Shown: piece by piece, positions 1 to 8,756 of the stretch | Numbering within the stretch: position 1 is the first letter of the stretch | How the letters are laid out: each line of letters opens with the position of its first letter | NCBI GenBank assembly: GCA_965151315.1 | Contig: CBCTZG010000028.1 | Span: 1-34,413, forward strand | DNA: 34,413 bases | From: Avimonoglobus sp965151315 | Lineage (GTDB): Bacteria > Bacillota > Clostridia > UBA1381 | Direction of reading: 5' to 3' | Notes under the pieces: model-generated | What the model was told of the DNA's origin: nothing | Database searches by the model: none | What the model saw: only the letters and a program-made list of their open reading frames with translations | Translations under genes and position numbers: made by a program

Positions 1-125
1 CCCCCCCCCCCCCCGCACCCAACATCACGCTCCATGAAACGGAAACAATAAAACGGGGTACAAAATCACCTTTCCTGTTTAACTGTTTTAAAACACACAA
101 ATTCAGAGGTTTGATAAGCGCCGCC
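1..125. other. Contig edge: poly-C run and short non-coding stretch
   Basis: Bases 1-14 are an uninterrupted run of C, which looks like a sequencing or assembly artefact at a contig end (poly-G read tails reversed) rather than genomic sequence. Bases 15-125 lie downstream of the leftmost gene of the leftward glycan operon. I find no convincing reading frame and no clear terminator, so the operon could continue off the left edge. Confidence 0.5.
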
Positions 126-1235
126 TTACCAATTCAATATAAATTCCCTTATAAAGACACAACTCCAACTGAAATGATCGCAGCACAAGCCTTTCCCGGT
201 TTCAGAATCATAATTTTCGTATATTCCCCTTTTTTCGTTATAACACATATTAAGAATATTTTCTTTTATTTTATCCGCAATCTCAAATTCATAATTTTTT
301 AGCCCCTTCGCCGCAAAATATGCCACATTGAGCCAAGTCGGCCCTCGCCAATAATCAGTGGAATATTCGGGATTGTCAAAAGAAACCGTGGGCATTTTTT
401 CTTTAAAATTGCTTTTCGCCAAACCTGCCATATGCGCTGCCTGCTCTTTTGAAGCTATATCGACAAACAACGGCATAAAGCTTGCAGGTGTTAAAACAGC
501 AGAAGTCTCGCCTGTCAATTTATTTGTATCACCGTATAAACCTTTTTCGCTGTCCCACAGATATCTGTTAATCAGGTCTGTCAGGCTGTTTTCTTTTTCC
601 TCCCAATCGGTGCAATCCTGCTCCAGACCGAGAAAATGCGCCAAATGCTTCATCGCACGCATAAACATAACCATAAAACAGTTAAGGTCTATTGCCCAAT
701 ATTCGGTTATTCCCTTATCCCAGCGGACAGAATTATCCCAGCCGGATTCATATTTCACATAACGGATATAATCCGCGCTGTCTTTCTCCTCCGCGTCATA
801 AAAAAACATCCCGTTATAACACCTATTGTCATACCACCAATCCGCATTGCGCTTTAGCAGCGGATAAAGTTCTTTTATGAATCCAATGTCTTGATCCATA
901 TGATATATTATCTCGCAGGCCCATGCAAAAACGGGCGGTTTTGAAAGTGCATCGACAATGCTGCCGTTTTCTCTGATACAATCCGGCAAGAAGCCATTAT
1001 CATGCTGAAACTTAAAAAATCCCCTGACGCTCTCTTTGGCAAGTTCTGTATCCATTCTTGCCAATCCAACGGCATGAAAAGCCGAGTCCCAATTCCAAAT
1101 TCCGTCAAACGTTTGGCGCCCGGGTGTTACACATCTGTACGGACTCCACGGATACCCCGCAGAAGGATAAATATTCCCTTCCAATATTTTTTGCGTGCGT
1201 TCAAGCAGTTCTTTATCTCTTTTGTTTAATTCCAT
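126..1235 (-). CDS. GH63/MGH1-like alpha-glycosidase (trehalase-fold)
   Basis: 369-aa soluble protein, last visible gene of the leftward glycan operon. Sequence features fit the (alpha/alpha)6-barrel clan of GH63, MGH1-like and GH37 enzymes: a WNWDSAFHA motif near residues 47-55, a Q-x-x-NG-x-LPD stretch, an ESGWDNS segment mid-protein and a C-terminal DYWRGPTWLNV motif. Members hydrolyse alpha-glucosides or alpha-mannosides, including glucosylglycerate and mannosylglycerate, so the exact substrate is open. No signal peptide is visible, so it is probably cytoplasmic. I chose the ATG at 1235 because AGGGGTGAG sits just upstream; a longer TTG-initiated frame starting at 1265 would overlap the previous stop. 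The gap to the upstream metallophosphoesterase gene is only 26 bp, consistent with one transcript. Family-level call is fairly sure; specificity is not. Confidence 0.75.
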   Translation of the reverse strand: MELNKRDKELLERTQKILEGNIYPSAGYPWSPYRCVTPGRQTFDGIWNWDSAFHAVGLARMDTELAKESVRGFFKFQHDNGFLPDCIRENGSIVDALSKPPVFAWACEIIYHMDQDIGFIKELYPLLKRNADWWYDNRCYNGMFFYDAEEKDSADYIRYVKYESGWDNSVRWDKGITEYWAIDLNCFMVMFMRAMKHLAHFLGLEQDCTDWEEKENSLTDLINRYLWDSEKGLYGDTNKLTGETSAVLTPASFMPLFVDIASKEQAAHMAGLAKSNFKEKMPTVSFDNPEYSTDYWRGPTWLNVAYFAAKGLKNYEFEIADKIKENILNMCYNEKRGIYENYDSETGKGLCCDHFSWSCVFIREFILNW

Positions 1236-1261
1236 AAATCTCACCCCTAAAATCCCCTCAT

Positions 1262-2359
1262 TCAATTCATCCCGTAATGGAATTTTGCCGCAATGCGTTC
1301 TTCAAACAAATCGTTTACCGATGCCCCCATTCTAACAACAGAAATTATTTTGTTCACTCTGTCAAGCACATAAAAATTAACCGCATCTTCAGAAATTGTT
1401 TCGGGTATTCTCGGCAAATCTGAAATTTCATCGCCGATATTGTGATACTCCTCCGGGAAGCACCCCGAACAGGTCATTCCCAGCGAAAGCTGCTTCGGAT
1501 ATGAGGGAAGATACCCAATATAGTCGCCGTGCCTATGCCCGTTAATATAGCAAATAAATTCGGACTTTTTTTCAAAGGAACAATCTACAATAACAGCATT
1601 TCCGGATTTTTTCCATTGATATTCTTTTTTCAATTCTTTTCCGTTTTGAAACGCATCAACAATATCCGCAATAATATGAGGATGTTTCGCTTCGGGCGCT
1701 CCCCATGGATGCGGTTCAATCCTTTGACAAAAACCGAGCTTGTTGCTTCCCGGAAGAACAGGCTCGTCCGCCTCATGTGAAGCGATGATAACGCCAAAAT
1801 CTAATTGCTCACTATCTTTCAATACTTTAATAAACCAGTCGATCTGCTCCTGATTTATTTCATATATTCTATCGCTGTACTTTTTTACCTTTTCATTTTC
1901 GTAATTATTAAGAATAATAAGCCGCACACCATGCTCTGCAAAATCGGTGTAATAATATCCCTTTCCCGTTGTTATAATATTATTTTTCAACGGTCTTATA
2001 TATCGGTTATGCAGATATTCATTTGTCAAAACCACATCGCCTTTAAAGGTTTCATGATTTCCGATACAATTATATACGGGTATATCAAGCTTAGTCGTTT
2101 CATCATAAAAATAGTTTGTATCGCTTTGTGAATCCCAGCAAACCAAATCCCCTGTATGTACAGCAAAAAAAGGATTAAAATATTTAATTATCTCAATCAC
2201 ATTATCAAACCGTTTCCAATCACAATGTATATCCGTAAAGTGGCAAAAAAACATTTTCGAAGTAGTTTCCGAAAGATTTCCGTCAACTTCATAAAATTTT
2301 TTCCGTGCCGCGCATAAATATTGTTCACCACGGCTGTTTCTTACTATAACCTGATTCAT
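1262..2359 (-). CDS. Calcineurin-like metallophosphoesterase in glycan operon
   Basis: 365-aa protein with the dinuclear-metal signature of calcineurin-like phosphoesterases: TDIH (D43, H45), HTGD (D71), GNHE (N101, H102), a later ASHE and a GHRHGD motif in the C-terminal half. Such enzymes cleave phosphomonoesters or phosphodiesters. No signal peptide or membrane segment is evident, so action on imported phosphorylated saccharides or on cytoplasmic sugar phosphates is plausible, but the substrate cannot be read from sequence. The gene lies between GH3 (41 bp gap) and the GH63-like gene (26 bp gap), all leftward. The ATG is preceded by AAAGGGTGAAAA. A phosphoesterase inside a glycosidase operon is unusual and suggests a phosphate-decorated substrate. 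Confidence 0.85.
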   Translation of the reverse strand: MNQVIVRNSRGEQYLCAARKKFYEVDGNLSETTSKMFFCHFTDIHCDWKRFDNVIEIIKYFNPFFAVHTGDLVCWDSQSDTNYFYDETTKLDIPVYNCIGNHETFKGDVVLTNEYLHNRYIRPLKNNIITTGKGYYYTDFAEHGVRLIILNNYENEKVKKYSDRIYEINQEQIDWFIKVLKDSEQLDFGVIIASHEADEPVLPGSNKLGFCQRIEPHPWGAPEAKHPHIIADIVDAFQNGKELKKEYQWKKSGNAVIVDCSFEKKSEFICYINGHRHGDYIGYLPSYPKQLSLGMTCSGCFPEEYHNIGDEISDLPRIPETISEDAVNFYVLDRVNKIISVVRMGASVNDLFEERIAAKFHYGMN

Positions 2360-2400
2360 TTTTCACCCTTTTCCCCAAAAATAAGTTTTAAATTTTTTAG

Positions 2401-4728
2401 TTATTCCATATCAATAATCATTTCAAGCGTACGCTTCGCACAAGCTGCAAGTTCGCTTCGCGAGAGCTTTCCTTTTTCTATTGCCTCCACAATATACGCA
2501 TTATCCGCATCAGGCATCCTGACGTCATTTCCGGCTTTAATCTCTTTAACATGATCCGCTTTGTTTGCCCAATCTGACATGACGAGTCCTTGGAAGCCCC
2601 ATTCGCCTCGAAGAATACCCATTAACAACTCTTCGTTTTCAGATGCAAATGTGCCGTTAATTTTATTATATGCCGTCATTATCGCTTGTGGTTTTGATTC
2701 TTTTACGCATATCTCAAAGGCTTTTATGTATATTTCTCTTAACGCCCGCTCCGACACCACCGAATCCGATTCAAATCTGTTCGTTTCCTTGTTGTTACAG
2801 GCAAAATGTTTCGGCACTGCAACAATTCCGCAGGACTGTACACCGTGAACCATCGCCGCCGCCATTTTTCCCGCAACAAACGGATCTTCGGAATAATATT
2901 CATAATTGCGTCCGCAAAGAGGATTTCTGTGGATGTTAAGCGCAGGCGCAAGCCATATGCTGATATTATTTTCCTTTATCTCCAGCGCAATCGCTTTTCC
3001 AATTTCCTCTACAATATCAACATTCCATGTTGCCGCAAGCATTGCTGCAACCGGAAATGCCGTTGTGTATATACCGCATCCTTTATGCAGCCTTAATCCT
3101 GCCGGTCCATCGGCAGCCATAACACGAGGTACGCCATGCTTGTCCACACCTTTGAAGGTATATACACCCTCATCAGTTCCGTTAATTATTCTCGCGCCGC
3201 CAATGCCGCAAGTATTTGCAATTCCAAGATTCGGCTGCCCCTTCACAAGTTCTGCAAGGTCTGCATCTGTAAACTGTGCTATATAACGATCCATATCAGC
3301 TTTGCCCTCGACGACGTCGGAAAGCACAATCGTTTCATCCGCCTTTTGGTAATCAAGCGCAGTATATCCGCAATCAAATGTTAATTGCTCTCTGTTTGTA
3401 TTAACCGAAGGTGTATATCTTCCATCAGCGTTTAACCGCTCACGCAGCTCCCTCGGCGGACAAAGCTCCGTAAGCTGTTTTACAATCTTACTTTCAGAAA
3501 CACGGAATACATATTCGCTTATATTTGTACTTGCAGACGAATTTCCGACAATAAATCTGTATTCGCCTTTTTCAAGCACATACGCCGATTTTTGTATTTG
3601 ACCCAAATCATCATAAACTGCCATATCATCAATATTTAACGATAACATAACGGTATAACTTTCTCCCGGCTCAAGTAAAGGCGTTTTTTTAAACGCACGA
3701 AGTTCCTTTTTCGGTTTGGTTATTTCTCCACCGCTTGGACATGAATACACCTGAATAACCTCTTTACCGCTGTATTCTCCCGTGTTGGTTACTTTAACGC
3801 TAATAAATATCTGCTCCCCATTGTCGCATAGCTTAACATCCGCAATATCAAAACTCGTATATGACAAACCGTATCCAAAAGGATAAACCACGGATTTATC
3901 CGCTTTCGGAATTGTATCAAAATATCTGTAACCAACAAAAATATCTTCCGTATACTGAACATAATCGTCAGATTCATAAAAGCCGGCTGATGACGGATAA
4001 CTGTCAAAGGAATCTACACAAGTGTCGGACAGTTTGCCCGAGGGATTAACCTCCCCCGTCAGAATATCAGCCGCAGCCAAGCCGCCCTCTATCCCACCTA
4101 GCCAAATCTGTAAGGCAGATTCAATATTCGGCTCATTCACAAACCAGCTTGTATCTAACATTGCTCCGGTGTTAAGTAAAACGGTTATATGTTTAAAATT
4201 CTCGCAAACAGCTTTCACCATTTTCGTTTCATTATCACTCAGATAATAATCATCGTTTGTAAAATCTCCGCCCTCCGTTGAAAATCTGCTTATTGTTATA
4301 ATTGCGGTGTCCGTAAATTCTGCAGCTTTTTCAACAAGTTCATCAGAAATCTCGGGTTCGGTTAAGCGTCCGACCCACTCTCCGTTTTGGTAGCAATTTG
4401 AAGTATACGTATGATAATATGCCGAAAGTTCTTCACATAGCGCAATTCCTTTTAATTTCAATCCCTCATAAATATTGCGCGCGTATGCACCAAAAACATT
4501 TCCCGATCCGTTTCCGCCCTGAACATAATCAAATTGTGCTTTTCCAAAGATCGCAATTTTTGCGTTTTTATCTAACGGCAAATTCTTATTTTCATTTTTC
4601 AGCAGCACGATCCCCTCCTGTGCCGCTTTGCGTGACAAAGCTATATGTCTGTCACATCCTGTAATACGCGAGCCGTTATCCCCGAGAGGCAGACACGGCT
4701 GATATTTTGCTCTTGTCCATTTTTCCAC
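2401..4728 (-). CDS. Circularly permuted GH3 beta-glycosidase
   Basis: 775-aa glycoside hydrolase family 3 enzyme, probably a beta-glucosidase or beta-xylosidase on oligosaccharides. The domain order is permuted: the GH3 C-terminal alpha/beta sandwich comes first (about residues 25-290, from AAQEGIVLLKNE to YPFGYGLSYT), then a fibronectin-III-like domain (about 300-410, VTNTGEYSGKEVIQVY). The TIM barrel is last (about 475-775) with DGPAGLR, the RNPLCGRNYEYYSEDP and KHFACNN motifs, and nucleophile Asp about 719 in GLVMSDW. This order is known from Ruminococcus and Butyrivibrio beta-glucosidases. It begins with GTG at 4728; AAGGGG lies 9 bp upstream and no in-frame ATG fits better. No signal peptide. 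It sits 29 bp after the SGNH gene in the same operon. Confidence 0.92.
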   Translation of the reverse strand: MEKWTRAKYQPCLPLGDNGSRITGCDRHIALSRKAAQEGIVLLKNENKNLPLDKNAKIAIFGKAQFDYVQGGNGSGNVFGAYARNIYEGLKLKGIALCEELSAYYHTYTSNCYQNGEWVGRLTEPEISDELVEKAAEFTDTAIITISRFSTEGGDFTNDDYYLSDNETKMVKAVCENFKHITVLLNTGAMLDTSWFVNEPNIESALQIWLGGIEGGLAAADILTGEVNPSGKLSDTCVDSFDSYPSSAGFYESDDYVQYTEDIFVGYRYFDTIPKADKSVVYPFGYGLSYTSFDIADVKLCDNGEQIFISVKVTNTGEYSGKEVIQVYSCPSGGEITKPKKELRAFKKTPLLEPGESYTVMLSLNIDDMAVYDDLGQIQKSAYVLEKGEYRFIVGNSSASTNISEYVFRVSESKIVKQLTELCPPRELRERLNADGRYTPSVNTNREQLTFDCGYTALDYQKADETIVLSDVVEGKADMDRYIAQFTDADLAELVKGQPNLGIANTCGIGGARIINGTDEGVYTFKGVDKHGVPRVMAADGPAGLRLHKGCGIYTTAFPVAAMLAATWNVDIVEEIGKAIALEIKENNISIWLAPALNIHRNPLCGRNYEYYSEDPFVAGKMAAAMVHGVQSCGIVAVPKHFACNNKETNRFESDSVVSERALREIYIKAFEICVKESKPQAIMTAYNKINGTFASENEELLMGILRGEWGFQGLVMSDWANKADHVKEIKAGNDVRMPDADNAYIVEAIEKGKLSRSELAACAKRTLEMIIDME

Positions 4729-4757
4729 AATTCTTTTCCCCTTTCATTTTTATAAAA

Positions 4758-5567
4758 CTACCATTTATAGTTTTCATTAAAAAACGCTGTTCCTACAAAC
4801 CCAATTTGTCTGAAATCATCCGGATTATGCCGTATAATGTAGTCGATATACGACTCCACAACCAGCGCCGTTAAACGATACCCCGCCGCGTTCAAGTGTC
4901 CCGCAAGATAGAAGTTTTTCTTAAATTCTTCATCATATACCGGTGCATGCTCATATAAATCTATTACATAAGAATTTTCAAAAACTTCTGCGAGCTTGTA
5001 TAAGAATTCTCTATGCTTTGCATACAAGGCTTTTATCTCTTCATCAAGTGCCGGATCATTGGGCATGGCCATGAAAAAGAACTTTGCCTTGGGCTGATTT
5101 TTTTGATACCTTTGAATGATTTTCGCATAGTATCCGACAAAAGTTTCCGCATTATTATTGCAATTATCAAAATCAATATCATCAAGCGAACCAAATTCAT
5201 AATTCTTATTTTTAACCTCATTCATATCATTTACGCCCAACGCAATGATATATGCCTGACAGCGTTTTTCGATATTCCAAAAGTCATTTTCAGCTGCAAA
5301 TCCACTGCAATACCCTTTTGCGCTCATTCCGCCCTTTGAAAAATTATATACAGTGCAACCCGCGTCTCTTGCCAAAAACTGTCCCCAGGAATAATCAAAA
5401 TAATCATGCCAGCCGGTTTCGCCGCCCATATGTGACTCAAATTCTCCCGAAGACAAACTGTCGCCGATGCACGCAATTTTTCTGAATATTCCGCAAAATC
5501 CGCCGTTTGTAACAATATGATCCAGCGGCTTTTCTTCTTTTGTTGCCATATATTTTAGGATATTCAT
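4758..5567 (-). CDS. SGNH/GDSL-family esterase (carbohydrate deacetylase-like)
   Basis: 269-aa SGNH hydrolase. Block I is GDSLSSGE at residues 35-42 with probable nucleophile Ser37. A glycine-containing segment GGMSAKG follows, block III is LGVND with the oxyanion Asn, and block V is GHLNAAGY with probable catalytic His224. The Asp usually three residues before that His is absent (LAGH), so it may act as a dyad. Related proteins in glycan operons remove acetyl groups from sugars, which is the likely role here, but this is inference. No signal peptide. The start at 5567 has an AAGGAGG site 9 bp upstream; an upstream in-frame ATG would lie before this site. Gap to GH42 is 60 bp and to GH3 29 bp. 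Confidence 0.82.
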   Translation of the reverse strand: MNILKYMATKEEKPLDHIVTNGGFCGIFRKIACIGDSLSSGEFESHMGGETGWHDYFDYSWGQFLARDAGCTVYNFSKGGMSAKGYCSGFAAENDFWNIEKRCQAYIIALGVNDMNEVKNKNYEFGSLDDIDFDNCNNNAETFVGYYAKIIQRYQKNQPKAKFFFMAMPNDPALDEEIKALYAKHREFLYKLAEVFENSYVIDLYEHAPVYDEEFKKNFYLAGHLNAAGYRLTALVVESYIDYIIRHNPDDFRQIGFVGTAFFNENYKW

Positions 5568-5627
5568 GATATATCTCCTCCTTACATACCTCAAATTAAA
5601 TAGATTTTTCTATGACTTTTTTTAATA

Positions 5628-7664
5628 CTATTCTACTTTCAAAATTTTTACTCCATAGCCGTCCATCTGCACAGCATCGGAAATTTCAACATCATTCGTT
5701 AATTCAATATACCTTTTATCATCTAGTTTTACTGTTGCCGGTCTATCATTATAGTTTTCAATAAACAGAACTTCTTCGCCGTTTCCATATCTTGTATGCG
5801 CGGTAACCCCATAGGGCAGTTCCGTTTTCAATGCGCGTTCGAGTTTCAGTTCCTCAATCAGTTTGGCGTAAAAGTCCTTTGTAAACGCCCCCTCTTCGAA
5901 AAACGCAATATAATACGCGGAGCCCTTTCCGTAAGAATTTTTTGTAACAGCCGGCATTCCCTTGTAAAAATCGCTGTTATATTGACCAAGCGTTTCGGCT
6001 TCACTTGTATGAATGAGTTCACAAAAATGTCTTGCATTATATTCCTTTCCATTAAATTCTACAAGATTGCTCTCCTCAGGATAAAGAGTATCAATCTCCT
6101 CCGCCCATATTCCAAATACCGCTTTCAGCGTTCCGCAGGGCGCTCCGCCGAGATAACACAAATCATTCTCATTCACCACGCCGCTGAAATATGTCGCAAC
6201 AAATGTTCCGCTGTCCTTTACAAACCTCTCTATACGTTCCTCAACTCCGGGCTTCATCATATACAGCATTGGTGCTATTACCAGCTTATACTTTGAAAAA
6301 TCCATCTCCGAATCTATAACATCCACATTTACTCCTTTTTCCCAAAACGGGGCATAATGATGATGTATTAACTCAAGATAATGCTTGTTGCCGCGTTCCA
6401 GACACTCTGCACTGTCCGTTGCCCGCCAATTTTCAAAATCGAAAATAATCGCTGCTTCAGCCGGGGTATATGTACCTGCAACGCTGTCAAGCTTGCCCAG
6501 AATTTCGCCGACCCGCGCCACCTCCCGAAACACGCGCGTGTGCTCGTGACCGCAATGGTCAACAACCGCACCGTGGAATTTTTCACTACTTCCTCTGCTT
6601 TTACGCCACTGGAAGTACTGCACTGTGTCCGAGCCATGCGCTATTGCCTGTACAGACGACAGGACGTGCAACCCGGGGCGCTTTAATTTATTTATATCTC
6701 TCCAATTCACAAGACTTGGAGTGCTCTCCATCAGCATAAACGGCTGCCCCTTCATGCTTCTACATATATCGTACATAATCGCAGTCGTTTGCGCGGTCTC
6801 AACACACCCCTTGCTTTGATGCCACTCCGGATAACTATCCAACGATACCACGTCTATCAGCTTGCACAGCTTGAAATAGTCCAACCCGCCAAAATATGTC
6901 ATAAAATTTGTCGTAACAGGAATATCCGGCGTAATTTCCCGCAAAGGCGCAATTTCATTTTCAATAAATTTACCGGTTTGGTATGTTACAAACCGCCACC
7001 AGTCCAAAGCCAATCCATGTAGGCTTCGCTCTCCAATCCGCGATGGGGATTCAATCTGCTCCCAGTCTGTATATGTATGGCTCCAGAACTTTGTCCACCA
7101 CTGATCGTTTAATTCATCTAAATTATTGTGATACTTCTCCTTGAGCCATTCGCGGAACGCCGCCTGACAGATCGGACAGTGACATTCACCGCCGTATTCG
7201 TTTGAAATATGCCACATCAGCAACGCCGGATGATTTTTGTACCGCTCCGCAAGACGGCGGTTGATTTCCGACACCTTTTGCCGATATATCGGCGAGGTGT
7301 AGCAATGGTTGTGCCGTTCTCCAAAAAGATTGCGTTCCCGTCTGTCATTAACGCGCAAAACCTCCGGATATTTCTGCGCCATCCAAACAGGACGTGCTCC
7401 ACTCGGCGTTGCAAGGATCGCCTTTATCCCGTTCGCCTCCATTTTGTCCATAATAAAATCCAAAAAAGAAAAATCATACTTTCCTTCTTCGGGTTCCAAC
7501 GTCGCCCACGCAAATATTCCGATTGACATCACATTGCAGCCGGCAAGTTTCATCATTCGCATATCTTCCTCTATAATCTCCGGGTGCTCCATCCACTGGT
7601 CGGGATTGTAATCCGCCCCATATAATATGTGCGGATATTTTGTAATTGGTTTACATTCTTTCAT
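5628..7664 (-). CDS. GH42 beta-galactosidase
   Basis: 678-aa GH42 enzyme, hydrolysing terminal beta-galactosides from oligosaccharides. The N-terminal barrel starts with YGADYNPDQW. The acid/base is Glu156 in WHISNEYGG and the nucleophile is Glu313 in MLMESTPS. Cysteines in GGECHCPIC, together with Cys121, match the zinc cluster found in many GH42 proteins. A beta-galactosidase trimerisation domain follows (about 390-600) and then a small C-terminal beta domain. No secretion signal, so cytoplasmic. The ATG at 7664 is preceded by TGGAGAG; longer in-frame starts lack a better site. It is the first gene of the five-gene leftward operon, diverging from the AraC gene. Confidence 0.93.
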   Translation of the reverse strand: MKECKPITKYPHILYGADYNPDQWMEHPEIIEEDMRMMKLAGCNVMSIGIFAWATLEPEEGKYDFSFLDFIMDKMEANGIKAILATPSGARPVWMAQKYPEVLRVNDRRERNLFGERHNHCYTSPIYRQKVSEINRRLAERYKNHPALLMWHISNEYGGECHCPICQAAFREWLKEKYHNNLDELNDQWWTKFWSHTYTDWEQIESPSRIGERSLHGLALDWWRFVTYQTGKFIENEIAPLREITPDIPVTTNFMTYFGGLDYFKLCKLIDVVSLDSYPEWHQSKGCVETAQTTAIMYDICRSMKGQPFMLMESTPSLVNWRDINKLKRPGLHVLSSVQAIAHGSDTVQYFQWRKSRGSSEKFHGAVVDHCGHEHTRVFREVARVGEILGKLDSVAGTYTPAEAAIIFDFENWRATDSAECLERGNKHYLELIHHHYAPFWEKGVNVDVIDSEMDFSKYKLVIAPMLYMMKPGVEERIERFVKDSGTFVATYFSGVVNENDLCYLGGAPCGTLKAVFGIWAEEIDTLYPEESNLVEFNGKEYNARHFCELIHTSEAETLGQYNSDFYKGMPAVTKNSYGKGSAYYIAFFEEGAFTKDFYAKLIEELKLERALKTELPYGVTAHTRYGNGEEVLFIENYNDRPATVKLDDKRYIELTNDVEISDAVQMDGYGVKILKVE

Positions 7665-7715
7665 GTTACTCTCCATTCCGCTGCCCCTGCGTTGACCCAA
7701 ACAGCAACGAAATTT

Positions 7716-7758
7716 CTCTTATCCGCAGGATAGGGAAGGATAAGAGCGTATTATGCTC
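7716..7758 (-). promoter_or_regulatory. 5' leader hairpins of the glycan operon
   Basis: Two inverted repeats lie in the roughly 100-nt leader between the predicted promoter and the GH42 start. One is a perfect 9-bp stem (7716-7724 with 7738-7746, 13-nt loop). The other is a 4-bp stem around ATAATAC (7744-7747 with 7755-7758). They share bases 7744-7746, so they are mutually exclusive in the RNA. This could modulate expression or RNA stability; function is inference. Confidence 0.35.
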
Positions 7759-7770
7759 ATATGTGTTTTT

Positions 7771-7799
7771 AATATATACCTTTAGTAATTTTAAAACAA
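7771..7799 (-). promoter_or_regulatory. Sigma-A promoter of the glycan operon
   Basis: On the minus strand TTGTTT (7794-7799), a 17-bp spacer and TATATT (7771-7776). It sits about 105 bp ahead of the GH42 start and back-to-back with the AraC promoter. The -35 box is non-consensus, as expected for an activator-dependent promoter. Confidence 0.5.
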
Positions 7800-7821
7800 A
7801 TATTACTTAAGCATTATCATA

Positions 7822-7833
7822 GTTTAATTAAAC
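7822..7833. promoter_or_regulatory. 12-bp palindrome between divergent promoters
   Basis: GTTTAATTAAAC is a perfect palindrome lying between the glycan-operon promoter and the AraC promoter. Its position suits an operator used by a regulator of both, but AT-rich palindromes arise easily by chance. Confidence 0.3.
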
Positions 7834-7846
7834 CATAATTTTCGTC

Positions 7847-7875
7847 TTGATAAAATACACAAAAGATGATATAAT
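7847..7875 (+). promoter_or_regulatory. Sigma-A promoter of the araC-type gene
   Basis: TTGATA (7847-7852), 17-bp spacer, TATAAT (7870-7875), about 30 bp ahead of the AraC-family start codon. Confidence 0.65.
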
Positions 7876-7905
7876 ATAGACAAATGTTGCATTGGGGGCG
7901 ATTTT

Positions 7906-8730
7906 ATGAAATATGATATGTCTACTAATAACTTGTATCCACATATTTTTCGTTCTCACATTTTAAAGCTTTTTGATGAAATTTATGCTATTGAAGTGGG
8001 CTACAACCGCACTCCGCAAGGTTCAAGGTGGAATCTTAGGAGAGATGTTTATATCTTGCATTATATAACAGCAGGAAAAGGGAAATTTATGAACAAAAAT
8101 TTTATTGCAGGCGATGCATATATCGTCACTCCCAATGAATTAGAGACAATAGAAGCAGATGCAGAATCACCTTACGAAAGCTATTGGATTATGTTCAAAG
8201 GAACAAAAGCCGATAGTGTATTAAAAAGCTGTGCCTTGCCCAGGCACAATAGTGTTTTTGAATTTAACGAAACAATGCAGTGCGCAATGCTTTTAAAGCA
8301 AGTTCTCAATGTTGCGCCCGTAAACGAAACTGAGGAGGCATATCTTATGCAAGGGGTTCTATATAATATTCTTGCCTTGCATATGCGCTATTACCCTGAA
8401 AGCACTCCACCTTCTTTCATCCTGTCATCACAAATTAAAAATTTTATTGATTGCAACTATTTCAGCAATATAAAATTCGGTGAACTTGCACAACAATTAA
8501 ATTATAGCCGTAGCCATCTATACAAAGTTTTTAAGGCGACCTATGGCGTATCCCCCAACGAATATCTATTAAATTTGCGTATTGAAAAAAGCAAAGAGCT
8601 GCTTAGCCAGTTTTCTGTAAACGAAACTGCATATTCTACGGGTTTTAACAATCCGCTTTATTTTTCACGGATATTTCATAAAAAAACGGGGCTCTCGCCA
8701 ACAGAATATAAAAAGAAATCCGCTCCTTGA
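7906..8730 (+). CDS. AraC-family transcriptional regulator
   Basis: 274-aa regulator. The N-terminal ~160 residues form a cupin-like sugar-sensing domain of the AraC_binding type (IAGDAYIVTPNE, then SYWIMFKG). The C-terminal ~100 residues are the two-helix-turn-helix AraC DNA-binding domain: FGELAQQLNYSRSHLYKVFK followed by the signature GFNNPLYFSRIFHKKTGLSP. The start follows GGGGGCG and the gene has a clear sigma-A promoter. It is transcribed divergently from the glycan operon, so it most likely activates that operon when its oligosaccharide or monosaccharide ligand is present. A 14-bp sequence just downstream of the gene is the exact reverse complement of one in its promoter region. Confidence 0.9.
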   Translation: MKYDMSTNNLYPHIFRSHILKLFDEIYAIEVGYNRTPQGSRWNLRRDVYILHYITAGKGKFMNKNFIAGDAYIVTPNELETIEADAESPYESYWIMFKGTKADSVLKSCALPRHNSVFEFNETMQCAMLLKQVLNVAPVNETEEAYLMQGVLYNILALHMRYYPESTPPSFILSSQIKNFIDCNYFSNIKFGELAQQLNYSRSHLYKVFKATYGVSPNEYLLNLRIEKSKELLSQFSVNETAYSTGFNNPLYFSRIFHKKTGLSPTEYKKKSAP

Positions 8731-8742
8731 TAACAAACATAT

Positions 8743-8756
8743 CTTAAGTAATATTT
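8743..8756. repeat. 14-bp inverted repeat partner flanking araC
   Basis: CTTAAGTAATATTT here is the exact reverse complement of bases 7798-7811, so the two copies bracket the AraC gene. It may be a regulatory half-site pair, or chance in AT-rich DNA. Confidence 0.3.
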
